From the IMG/VR virus record IMGVR_UViG_3300047496_000333, positions 1-29,100 of that record: DNA of 29,100 bases; one strand, 5' to 3'. Origin of the DNA: a virus. Below the pieces are notes generated by a model. It did not search any database. It had not been told where the DNA came from and saw nothing but the letters and a program-made list of their open reading frames with translations. Both the position numbers and the translations under genes were made by a program. Positions 7,936-15,095 of this stretch are shown here, in pieces. Each line of letters starts with the position of its first letter. The first letter of the stretch is position 1.

Positions 7936-9207
7936 CTACCCGCCACTGACCTGAGTACAGGTACAGTGGGGGCTTTCAGAAGCCCTGGAAATATCAAATA
8001 AGCTCAGTTGCACGTACTCAGTCTTTCTCCTGACTTGCACATCTAGCTTACAAGACAATCCCGAACCACGAGGCTGGCTTACAATCACAGCCCCAATTGT
8101 AGAAATATTTTTCGCGCCGTTCAAATCAGCGTCACCAATCCACCCACAATGACCACAAACAAACTTTTTGCCACTGCGATACGATTCACCCTTCACGGGA
8201 TGAATATGCAAACAGTTGTGACAAGTTTGGCTTGTATATCTTGGGTCAATAAGAACCAGTTTCACTCCAAACTTAATCGCCTTGTAATCGATGAATTGCC
8301 GCAACTGGTAGAAACTCCAACTATTAGAAAGTCGGCGTTCTCGTTTGCTGCGAGGCAAGGTGTTTGTCCGTTCTCTGATTCCGGTCAATTCTTCCAAGGC
8401 AATTATCTGATTATTATCCTTGGCAGACTTAACAATTTGGTAGCTGGTAACGTGATTAATGTGAGTCTGAAAACGTCTCTCCTTTCCCGACAACCGTTGC
8501 TGAAGTTTTCGGCATCTGCGCCGACTACTTCTTGTGCCTTTCGCAGCTTTATATTGGAGTTGCGCTCTGACTCTGGCGTGTTTGTCTCGAATCTTAGTTA
8601 TGTTTTGTCCACTGAATTTATCTCCGTCGGAAGTAACTGCAATATCTGTCCTGCCCAAATCAACGCCCAGCACCTTGTCAGTAACGAACGGTGTTGGTGG
8701 CTCAGATTCAAGCTGAATATTCAGGTAGTATGTGCCATTCTTGCGTTTTACCAAAGTCGCCGTTTTTGGGTTTTGTCCCTTCAACAATCCCTTTTGGTAA
8801 TTACCAATGGCAAAGCTGAATCTTTCTCTACCACCAATCAACGTCAAGCTAGCTGTCCAGTCTTTCTCTCTAAAGCTAAACGTTCTTACGTCATAGGTGG
8901 CAGAAGTCGGCGCAAACTTCTTAACCTCAAACCCTTTCTGTCTGGCAGTCTTGCGATTTCCAGATACTCTCCTTACCGCATGAATAGCCAACTGAGAAGA
9001 CAAGCCAAACAATACCCTGACACTGTGATAAACCAAGGACTGCATCGCCAATTCGTTAACCAAAGTTGGCGGTACAGTCTTGTTCACATATTCGCAAGCA
9101 TCCGCGAAAGCTTGCAACGTTGCATCAATCTTAGCAACTTGTTCAGGTGTGACTTGGATTTTACAGGATACTGTCAGGACTTGTTTCATAAGCCCATAAT
9201 ACCTCAA
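7936..9207 (-). CDS. tnpB: RNA-guided nuclease TnpB (IS605 OrfB)
   Basis: TnpB proteins are RuvC-type nucleases guided by an RNA from the element's right end. The 423-residue protein has the RuvC residues D183 (GVDLG), E272 (ALEEL) and D361 (GDADLNGA), and a zinc finger with C329/C332 and C351/C354 inserted between RuvC II and III. The N-terminal helix-turn region is present and the catalytic set is intact, so it may be active. The true start may be the methionine at 9189 (MKQVLTVSCK), more typical of the family. The last 30 residues are encoded by the element's right-end hairpins, as usual in this family. It is opposite in direction to the flanking phage genes. Confidence 0.92.
   Translation of the reverse strand: MRYYGLMKQVLTVSCKIQVTPEQVAKIDATLQAFADACEYVNKTVPPTLVNELAMQSLVYHSVRVLFGLSSQLAIHAVRRVSGNRKTARQKGFEVKKFAPTSATYDVRTFSFREKDWTASLTLIGGRERFSFAIGNYQKGLLKGQNPKTATLVKRKNGTYYLNIQLESEPPTPFVTDKVLGVDLGRTDIAVTSDGDKFSGQNITKIRDKHARVRAQLQYKAAKGTRSSRRRCRKLQQRLSGKERRFQTHINHVTSYQIVKSAKDNNQIIALEELTGIRERTNTLPRSKRERRLSNSWSFYQLRQFIDYKAIKFGVKLVLIDPRYTSQTCHNCLHIHPVKGESYRSGKKFVCGHCGWIGDADLNGAKNISTIGAVIVSQPRGSGLSCKLDVQVRRKTEYVQLSLFDISRASESPHCTCTQVSGG
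7943..7985 (-). ncRNA. Right-end hairpins and likely 3' scaffold of an omega-RNA
   Basis: On the minus strand this holds GGGCTT/AAGCCC (7970-7985, 4-base loop) and then CCACTG-T-ACCTG paired with CAGGT-CAGTGG (7943-7969) with a TACT loop and one unpaired T. A single extrahelical base in the subterminal hairpin is characteristic of IS200/IS605 ends. The RNA scaffold would extend upstream into the tnpB coding sequence and end near 7931, where the guide begins. Precise RNA ends cannot be set from sequence alone. Confidence 0.6.
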
Positions 9208-9349
9208 TACGTGAGAAAAAGTAAATTACTCAACTATTCTTCTTCTCTTATCCGCCTACGGCGAATGTCAATTGAAGAATGTTTCGTAATTTACGCGCAA
9301 TTCCTCCCGCCACCAATCCGGGTACAGATTTGGTGGGGGACTCCTTGCT

Positions 9350-10825
9350 ATGGAAGTTGACTTCGCCGCCGCTACCCAAAGCCCGATTTACCAATGGGAA
9401 TCGCGATCGCGCCGTTACCGCGATCGCCTCTCTGGTAAATTCCTATCCAAAGGAGCGATCGCCCAACTCACCCAACTTAGAATCGCCCAAGTTACCCAAG
9501 ATTTACAGCAATTGGGTAACTTACTTTTAGAAGGTAAGATTACCCTTAGAGCGTGGCAAGAGCAGTTTGCCCAATCTCTCAAAATCCTTCATGCTCAACA
9601 ATATTTGTTAGGTGTAGGCGGACAATCCCAAATCCAAAAAGAAGACTATCTAGTATTGGCGCGGGAACTGAAGAATCAGTACAAATACCTGAGAAACTTT
9701 GCGGTCGATTTAACCAAGGGGGTGATGACACCTGCCCAGTTCAAAGTCCGGGCGGCGATGTATGCCAAGGCAGCTAAAGTATCGTACTTTAGGGGAGAAA
9801 AACAAGCGGCGAGGCGATCGGGTTTAGATGGCGCTTATAGAGTATTGGGGGAGAGCGATCGCCACTGCCAGCAATGTCCCCAGTATGCAGCTATGGGTAT
9901 TGTGCCAATTAACGAGGTGATTTACCCCACGCAGAAGTGCGATTGCCGTACAAGCTGTTTGTGTAAAATTGTATACACAAGACTAGCTGATTCAATTGAA
10001 AACTCAGAGTTTGAAATATTTATAGAATTTGCTGAATACATAATTGATAAGCAAGGACGTTGGCGCGACCCCCATACTGGCAAGTTCATCCCTATGCCAG
10101 ACATCAAAACCCCTGATATTCAGCAGTATATCAGAGGGCAAATACAAGGCGGTAAATCAACAGAAGCACAAAGACTGTTGGAGGATGTTAGTAAATTAAA
10201 GCTACTTAACTTATCAACACCCAGCGCCTACAATGCGACTGTTGAGCAATTAAAAAGAAAATATAAAAATAAGCCCTTTGCTCTTTCTCTAGTCTCTGCA
10301 TTGCAACTAGATAGAGGGGTGTCAAACAAAGCTAATGCAATAAGCAAATTACAGGAATTAGAAAAGCTTTTACAGGAAAATACCGTAGAACAGAAATCAC
10401 CTGCATTAAAGTACAAGTTAGCAGATGCAGATATTACACCAGTCAAGATTTCGCCAGATAGCGAATTAGACAAACTTAAATCCAAAACACTCAGCCCACG
10501 CGATAAAGCAGCGTTGGACGCGATCGTAAAATATCGTGAAGCGGCTAAGGAACTAAACGCGATTATCACTGAAGTAAGCAAAGGCGATATTAACGATGCT
10601 GACTATAATCGCCTGTATGAGCAAAAGGAAAAAACCTGGAGAGCAATCAAAGAATCTTTGGACGCTTCACAGGATCTAAAAAATGATTATTTATCTGAAC
10701 CTGTTTTAGATGAATATATGGAGACTATGCGTAAAGTCTCGCGTGAGTCCCCTGGAGGGTATAAAATTGTTTTACCTTCAGATATTGACCAAATCAAGGA
10801 GAAGGCAAGAGCGTTGCCGTGTTAA
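9350..10825 (+). CDS. MuF-type minor head protein with long C-terminal extension
   Basis: Residues 1-210 resemble the phage head morphogenesis family (Mu gpF, SPP1 gp7), which sits at the portal inside the head. The hallmark cysteine cluster is present: HCQQC at 172-176, AMGIVPI at 181-187, then C197-D-C199 and C203-L-C205. The start ATG at 9350 is the first in frame after the tnpB element. Beyond residue 210 is an unrecognised extension of about 280 residues, opening with RWRDPHTGKFIPM (237-249), which echoes RYRDRLSGKFL at 22-32. MuF proteins of temperate phages often carry polymorphic toxin domains at this position, so the extension may be an effector; it is helical and charged, and no catalytic motif stands out. 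HIP1 sites are dense in the N-terminal half and nearly absent in the extension. Confidence 0.8.
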   Translation: MEVDFAAATQSPIYQWESRSRRYRDRLSGKFLSKGAIAQLTQLRIAQVTQDLQQLGNLLLEGKITLRAWQEQFAQSLKILHAQQYLLGVGGQSQIQKEDYLVLARELKNQYKYLRNFAVDLTKGVMTPAQFKVRAAMYAKAAKVSYFRGEKQAARRSGLDGAYRVLGESDRHCQQCPQYAAMGIVPINEVIYPTQKCDCRTSCLCKIVYTRLADSIENSEFEIFIEFAEYIIDKQGRWRDPHTGKFIPMPDIKTPDIQQYIRGQIQGGKSTEAQRLLEDVSKLKLLNLSTPSAYNATVEQLKRKYKNKPFALSLVSALQLDRGVSNKANAISKLQELEKLLQENTVEQKSPALKYKLADADITPVKISPDSELDKLKSKTLSPRDKAALDAIVKYREAAKELNAIITEVSKGDINDADYNRLYEQKEKTWRAIKESLDASQDLKNDYLSEPVLDEYMETMRKVSRESPGGYKIVLPSDIDQIKEKARALPC

Positions 10826-10975
10826 ATGTCGGACTTGTGATCGCTTAACGGTTGCTGACGTTTAATTTTCACCCGATCAAGAAAACAATATATTAGTAAT
10901 AATAAACTCCTCTATGCAATATAGAAGAGTCGCTGAGAAGCCCACACTCACCTGAAAGGGAGTGTGTGGAGTACG
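10826..10975. other. Intergenic gap holding hairpins
   Basis: The 150 bp between the MuF-type gene and the minus-strand 84-aa gene are AT-rich in the first half. The second half is occupied by two neighbouring hairpins (see 10906-10979). I see no coding frame. Confidence 0.5.
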
Positions 10976-10979
10976 TCAC
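10906..10979 (+). mobile_element. Orphan IS605-like right end with adjoining hairpin
   Basis: A first stem-loop has ACTC-C-TCTAT (10906-10915) pairing with ATAGA-A-GAGT (10921-10930). It abuts a second: CACACTC (10943-10949), unpaired A, CCT, loop GAA, AGG, GAGTGTG (10960-10966). The second matches the layout of the tnpB element's right end: AAGCCC before the stem, a single unpaired base, and GTA.....AC after it (GTACGTCAC here, GTAGTTTAC there). No T-run follows, so a terminator is unlikely. No transposase or tnpB frame is attached. It may be a solo end, a decayed element or a non-autonomous derivative. It ends inside the stop codon of the 84-aa gene. Confidence 0.5.
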
Positions 10980-11230
10980 GAATAACTAAGGTTGAATTCC
11001 GGAGCATCCATTTTCAAGGTTTGGAACAACATGGAGCGAACTTCCTCGTCCATTTCTTCTAGGTCGTCCATGCCAATACTTATTTCGTCACCGTGTTGAG
11101 GACATGGGTAATCAAATTCAACACCTAGTTTCCTGCCAGTTTTATGGTGATACCACCATTTACCATTTTTGATAAGAGAGAAAACAATCTCAATTCTATC
11201 GCCTAAATACTCGTACCAAAAACTTCTCAT
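10976..11230 (-). CDS. 84-aa acidic protein paired with the 593-aa gene
   Basis: The ATG overlaps the stop of the upstream 593-aa gene by four bases (ATGA type, 11227-11230), so the two are probably translated together. The protein has an aromatic, basic first half (GKWWYHHKTGRKLG) and a very acidic second half (MDDLEEMDEEVRSM). I do not recognise it. Its small size, acidity and overlap fit an immunity protein or chaperone for the larger protein, but that is inference. The stop lies in the orphan IS605-like end, so the original C-terminus may have been changed. Confidence 0.65.
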   Translation of the reverse strand: MRSFWYEYLGDRIEIVFSLIKNGKWWYHHKTGRKLGVEFDYPCPQHGDEISIGMDDLEEMDEEVRSMLFQTLKMDAPEFNLSYS

Positions 11231-13008
11231 CCTAATGTCCCCGCTACTTTGTTTACAAGTGGCTCTAAGTTATATAATAAGTTACGTTGATAACTTTTTC
11301 GTGCTATTTCTTGTAAAGCTTTGATAGCGTTTTCGCTATGTTCTGCTTCTAATACCTCAGTAGCTTCACGAGCATTGTGTTTATGGATTTCGGCATTCAT
11401 CCTGGGACGGGATTTTGAGTAATCTTGGCTCTCTTGATGACCTTTGTCAAAACTTAAAAAGCCGTTGGCGCGCTCGTAAATATTTAGCGCTTCTTCTTCA
11501 GTTAGACTCGCAAGTTTTTCCGCCTCTAGTCTATCATCGGTTTTATCCCTAATTTGTTGATCGAGGGAGCCTTTTTTACTTAGTAAGTCTTTACTGTTTT
11601 TAGTATCAAGATTCAAAGTCTTGGCATCATTCATCATTCTCTTTTTAGCCGCCTTTGCCTCATCTTTGTTTTTGTACAGTGGGTGAGTTGGATTAGGATA
11701 TTTCTTTCTTTCATCAATTTTGTTAGCCAACGCGATAAGCCTAGAAGCTTTAGTCTCCCACTTCTTAATATCCGCCTCCATATTCACAAAAGTACGGTGT
11801 TCCTCCAGCGCCTTACTCGCCTTCTCTTTCACCCTTCTAACAACATCTCTCTCACTTCTAGCGTGTTTCAACTCCTGTTCTTCAACATCGCTTAACCCCT
11901 TGTTTTTGACCATTACTCCTTTTTTATTGGGAGTGGCGTATTTTGCTTCAATCGCATCTAGTTTGGCAATGTGAACATCATGACCTTTGATGTCAGACGC
12001 TAACTTTTTCTCATATTTCACTGGATCAGAACGGCGATCGCTCAACTCCTTTAATTCAGCATCCAACTTAGGCAACCGGGCGGCGTTAGTTGCAACAATT
12101 TCAGGTATCTTATCTTTGATTTTCTGCCTGACAAAAGCATCATCATCTCCATCAAGTTTGTAATAGTGCAAATGGGTTACGGTATCATCCCCGCTATGCG
12201 CTCCATCCATAAGTTCAATAAATTGGGTATTACGCCCGTGTTTTTCACTATTCCAGTATTCTGGGATAACCTGCATTTCAATATCCCCAGTCTTGGGATT
12301 ATGGAAAAACCGGACTGAATTAGGCTTGACCTTACCCTTATCATCTACGTATACGTTGTTATAGACGTGGTGATGTTCTATACCATCACTCAATGACTTC
12401 TTGACTTCAGTTCCAGTAGTATCAAGATAATCATTAGGGTTTTTCGCCGCTTCCCCGCCCATCACCATTGAGATCGATCGCAACATCAAATCTTGGGCGA
12501 TCGCCTCTTCCCCTGATTCTTTCAACCTTTTGACAGTGGGAGCGCCAAACACGGAAGCGTAACGAGGAATAGGGTTACCGTCCTTGTCTTTATCGTGAGC
12601 AGTATCTTCAAAAACAAACTGCGATCGCTCTTTATAAAGCGCTTCCATCACCTTAATCCGTTCCTCGGCTACGTCCAAGTCAGGGTCTTTGACTAGTTCC
12701 CCCTCACCTTTTAAGGCATCCCTGACACGTTTGAGCCTATTCGGGTTTAACCCAGTTTTCTCTAAATCTGTCGCTTCATTTTCAAGGAGCGATCGATTGA
12801 CTCGCCCATTGAGGTGATATTCCAAGTCAGCGATCGCCCCTTCTCTCTCGGCAACTTGTATCGGGTCAGCATCAGGTTTGGATAAAAGCAGATTCGACTC
12901 TTGCCTTATTTCCTCAAGCCGAATGCGTTGATTTTGGACATTAGCTCTTTGGGCGAGTATGTGTCCATTAGCTAGTTCAGATAAGTCTCTTTCTTCTAGG
13001 CATGGCAT
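11227..13008 (-). CDS. Large charged coiled-coil protein of unknown function
   Basis: The 593-residue protein is highly charged with long helical, coiled-coil-like segments at about 15-90 and 300-460. A central part (about 135-290) is more globular: PRYASVFGAP, then GIEHHHVYNNVYVDD, FFHNPKTGDIEMQVIPEYW and THLHYYKLDGDDD, rich in histidine and acidic residues. No signal peptide or membrane segment is seen. I do not recognise a family. It runs against the head genes and its start codon is only 24 bp from that of the 13033 gene, so any promoters must overlap coding sequence. All its HIP1 sites lie in the 5' half (about 12038-12838) and none in the 3' half, as in the plus-strand effector-like genes. 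A structural or effector role cannot be decided. Confidence 0.7.
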   Translation of the reverse strand: MPCLEERDLSELANGHILAQRANVQNQRIRLEEIRQESNLLLSKPDADPIQVAEREGAIADLEYHLNGRVNRSLLENEATDLEKTGLNPNRLKRVRDALKGEGELVKDPDLDVAEERIKVMEALYKERSQFVFEDTAHDKDKDGNPIPRYASVFGAPTVKRLKESGEEAIAQDLMLRSISMVMGGEAAKNPNDYLDTTGTEVKKSLSDGIEHHHVYNNVYVDDKGKVKPNSVRFFHNPKTGDIEMQVIPEYWNSEKHGRNTQFIELMDGAHSGDDTVTHLHYYKLDGDDDAFVRQKIKDKIPEIVATNAARLPKLDAELKELSDRRSDPVKYEKKLASDIKGHDVHIAKLDAIEAKYATPNKKGVMVKNKGLSDVEEQELKHARSERDVVRRVKEKASKALEEHRTFVNMEADIKKWETKASRLIALANKIDERKKYPNPTHPLYKNKDEAKAAKKRMMNDAKTLNLDTKNSKDLLSKKGSLDQQIRDKTDDRLEAEKLASLTEEEALNIYERANGFLSFDKGHQESQDYSKSRPRMNAEIHKHNAREATEVLEAEHSENAIKALQEIARKSYQRNLLYNLEPLVNKVAGTLG

Positions 13009-13032
13009 AATAATAAAAAGCTGTTAACTAAT

Positions 13033-14499
13033 ATGCTATCCAGTTTATTTCAAAATCTGCGCGAATATGCCATAGATTGCAATAGTCTCAATTTTGCAGA
13101 GGAATTGATACCTTATGATTTAGTGCGATCGCTCCGAAGTTTAGAGTTTGACGAAGCAGGTCAAGAGTTAAAAAGCATCTTAGAAAAATACTATACAGAT
13201 GGCATATCGGGTTTCGAGAACGTCAAAACTGAGAATGGGGCAATCACAGGGATATTTTTAGATAAAATCTCCAGTAATTTAACTAAGAAATTTGAATTTA
13301 AGGTTACGCCAAAATTGGTAACTTACAGTGTGGTTAACCCCAAGGAGTTAACCAATGCCAGCCATGCAGAAATAGAGTTTGCAGCCAAGAAGCAGCGCAA
13401 TTGTAGCCTAACTTCTCTCAAGTGTGGTGGTGCTTGCTTACCGATTCAAACTAAATCCGGGAAAAGAACCCAGTGCCGAAATTATCCAGATGCCGAAGAA
13501 GAGGCACGGATTACGGCACTCCTTAAAAAGACGCAGCCTATAGCGCCAAAAATTACCATCTCTCCTAATACCCCGCCTGTTTCTATTATCCCCAAAGAAA
13601 TTGCTGACCTTTATAAAGCGGTTGACAAATCAGACCACAAAGCCTTAATTGCCCTGGGGGAGAATTTCTCTCAAGATATCATTAAATCTCTACAGCCGAC
13701 ACCTGAAGAGTTAAGAGCAAACGAAGATTTAATAACAATTAGAAATAAATTTAACGAATTGGACGATGCCCTGTCAAAGAATCAAAAAGTGTTGGTCGAT
13801 GGCAAACTAAAAAAAGTTACCTCAAAGATGCTCGAAGAGACACGAAAAGCCTATTGGAAACAAAATGAGTTTATCGATACCTTAGAAAGTGCGCGACTTA
13901 GGAAGCAAGCCCGCCAATTTGGTGAGTTGAGGCAGTCTATTGTCAATCACCATAATCTTAGCAAGGCAACCTTAAATAAACTAACAAATAATAAAGATTA
14001 TTTTCTTGATAATACTTTTACTAAAGATGCGATTAAATCAGACCAAAAAGACTTCTTTGCTTTAACTGGTGGTAAAGGTGCAACTAGCATTAAAACTTAT
14101 ATGCAATCAAGAGATCGAGCTTGTGCCAACCCATCAGGACTAATAGATGTCTCTCAAGAATATAGCAAAAATACATTATTTCATGAGGCTGGGCATCATG
14201 TAGAGTATGAGAACAATGAGTTTTTGCAAGCCGCTAATAAATGGCGTGATGGTAGAGCTTCAGCGCCAGGATTAGTACCCTTGAATAAGCTTGTTGAGGG
14301 AGGTGGCTACGATGACGATGAAGTAGCAGTACCCGATAAATTTATTGCGCCTTATGTTGGCAAAGTCTATTCTAATAATACTACTGAAGTAATATCAATG
14401 GGATTAGAGCATTTTGCCACCCCCAATCAAATGCGACAACTTCATGAACAAGATAAAGAACACTTTCATTTAATACTAGGGATGTTACTAGCGAAATGA
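13033..14499 (+). CDS. Putative effector: shared N-terminal domain plus HExxH metallopeptidase-like C-terminus
   Basis: The 488-residue protein opens with the shared domain (LFQNLREY at 5-12, FDEAG at 39-43, YTDGISGFENVK at 54-65, FLDKISSNLTKKF at 75-87, cysteines 124, 131, 135 and 148). A proline-rich linker (168-187) and a helical stretch follow. Near the C-terminus lies FHEAGHHVEYEN: H384, E385 and H388 form a zincin HExxH site, and the E in TEVISMGLEHF (E452 or E459) is a likely third zinc ligand. This arrangement resembles metallopeptidase domains in phage- and effector-linked proteins; the substrate is unknown. It is followed by a gene overlapping by four bases. HIP1 occurs once (13125) in the N-terminal part and not afterwards. 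The toxin reading is inference from the modular layout. Confidence 0.75.
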   Translation: MLSSLFQNLREYAIDCNSLNFAEELIPYDLVRSLRSLEFDEAGQELKSILEKYYTDGISGFENVKTENGAITGIFLDKISSNLTKKFEFKVTPKLVTYSVVNPKELTNASHAEIEFAAKKQRNCSLTSLKCGGACLPIQTKSGKRTQCRNYPDAEEEARITALLKKTQPIAPKITISPNTPPVSIIPKEIADLYKAVDKSDHKALIALGENFSQDIIKSLQPTPEELRANEDLITIRNKFNELDDALSKNQKVLVDGKLKKVTSKMLEETRKAYWKQNEFIDTLESARLRKQARQFGELRQSIVNHHNLSKATLNKLTNNKDYFLDNTFTKDAIKSDQKDFFALTGGKGATSIKTYMQSRDRACANPSGLIDVSQEYSKNTLFHEAGHHVEYENNEFLQAANKWRDGRASAPGLVPLNKLVEGGGYDDDEVAVPDKFIAPYVGKVYSNNTTEVISMGLEHFATPNQMRQLHEQDKEHFHLILGMLLAK

Positions 14500-14777
14500 T
14501 TATAATTCTTAACGACGATTTGGGTGGGGAACTGAAAATAGAAACTGAGCATAATGACCCGGACAAAAAGATAAACCCGGTAGTTACAGGAGACGCTAAA
14601 TATACCTTTATTAAAGAAGTCGATGCGAGTTATGGGCACTACGGGCATACAATCAGCCTTGATAACACATCTAATTTAGACCTATCTGTAGCCTGTCGTA
14701 AATTACCTAGCTTTAAATTTATTAGCGCCACTCCAGAAATCAAGCCAACCCCCCTGCCAGATGGATTCGTCAGTTAA
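14496..14777 (+). CDS. 93-aa protein coupled to the metallopeptidase-like gene
   Basis: The ATG at 14496 overlaps the upstream stop (ATGA), implying coupled translation. The protein begins MIIILNDDLGG and looks like a small beta-rich fold (YTFIKEVDASYGHYGHTISL), with one cysteine (SVACRKL). I do not recognise it. Position, size and overlap make it a candidate immunity protein or inhibitor for the HExxH protein. Its stop overlaps, tail to tail, the stop of the XRE gene. Confidence 0.65.
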   Translation: MIIILNDDLGGELKIETEHNDPDKKINPVVTGDAKYTFIKEVDASYGHYGHTISLDNTSNLDLSVACRKLPSFKFISATPEIKPTPLPDGFVS

Positions 14778-15010
14778 CAGGAAGGGAATAATTCTGATTC
14801 CTCTATATTTAACACTTGGGCGATCGCCCTCCTAGCAGCAGGCCAAGGTTTACGATGCCCAGACTCGAAGCCACTAATATAATGGCTGCCCAACCTGTAT
14901 CCAGATTGAATCAATAGTACTGACAAATCGGCTTGGGTTAATCCTTTTTCCATACGTACCCGCCTTAATGCGATGCAAGGCGGGTACTCTGTTGTTTTAG
15001 TTGCAAGCAT
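14774..15010 (-). CDS. XRE-type helix-turn-helix regulator
   Basis: The 78-residue protein is a single Cro/C1-type helix-turn-helix: ALRRVRMEKGLTQADLSVLL at 14-33, the recognition helix around LGSHYISGFESGHRKP at 40-55, then the closing helix ARRAIAQVLN. It has no extra domain, so it would act as a small DNA-binding repressor or as an antitoxin-like regulator. It is convergent with the 14496 gene and divergent from the protease/scaffold gene, with 85 bp between start codons, where its operators probably lie. A role in switching late head genes or the effector cassette is plausible but not shown. Confidence 0.85.
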   Translation of the reverse strand: MLATKTTEYPPCIALRRVRMEKGLTQADLSVLLIQSGYRLGSHYISGFESGHRKPWPAARRAIAQVLNIEESELFPSC

Positions 15011-15095
15011 AGGTAGGTAAGTAAGTAGGCGATCCTTTCCAAAGTAACCGCTAATAAAGTATTTTAATCAAAACTGATAATCAATATTCGTAAAA
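15011..15095. promoter_or_regulatory. Divergent control region between the XRE and protease/scaffold genes
   Basis: This 85-bp gap holds GTAG-GTAA-GTAA-GTAG tetramers (15013-15028) and an AT-rich part with TATTTTAATC and TAATCAATATT-like elements before the TTG start at 15096. It is the only place where both divergent promoters can lie outside coding sequence. No clear -35/-10 pair stands out. Confidence 0.4.

Larger units (their letters stand above)
7930..9266 (-). mobile_element. IS200/IS605-family element carrying tnpB only
   Basis: The tnpB gene is bounded by a bulged hairpin at 7943-7969 (right end, element orientation on the minus strand) and a small hairpin with arms CGCC/GGCG near 9253-9263 (left end). 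No tnpA is present, so the element would need a transposase in trans. The ends are approximate. The bases outside the left end read TTGAC on the minus strand, which would serve as target motif for transposition and TnpB cleavage; the minus-strand sequence beyond about 7931 (starting GCATTTAGTC) would be the guide segment of an omega-RNA. The element lies between the 6154 gene and the MuF-type gene without breaking either. Confidence 0.75.

Noticed and set aside
8149-9360. 403-codon plus-strand frame opposite tnpB
   Set aside because: It is the antisense of a gene with a full set of TnpB catalytic and zinc residues, and its own protein shows no recognisable motif.
9279-9530. Frame starting MFRNLRAIPP, recalling the LFQNLR leader
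   Set aside because: It is out of frame with the MuF-type gene, is proline/serine-rich after the first residues, and overlaps HIP1-dense DNA coding for MuF; the match is short and probably chance.
10943-10966. Rho-independent terminator for the MuF-type gene
   Set aside because: The hairpin has no T-run on either strand and fits an IS605 right end better.
13331-13354. Inverted repeat TGGTTAAC / GTTAACCA with 8-base spacer
   Set aside because: It lies in a coding part of the shared domain, occurs once, and is explained by coding for VNPKEL-type residues.
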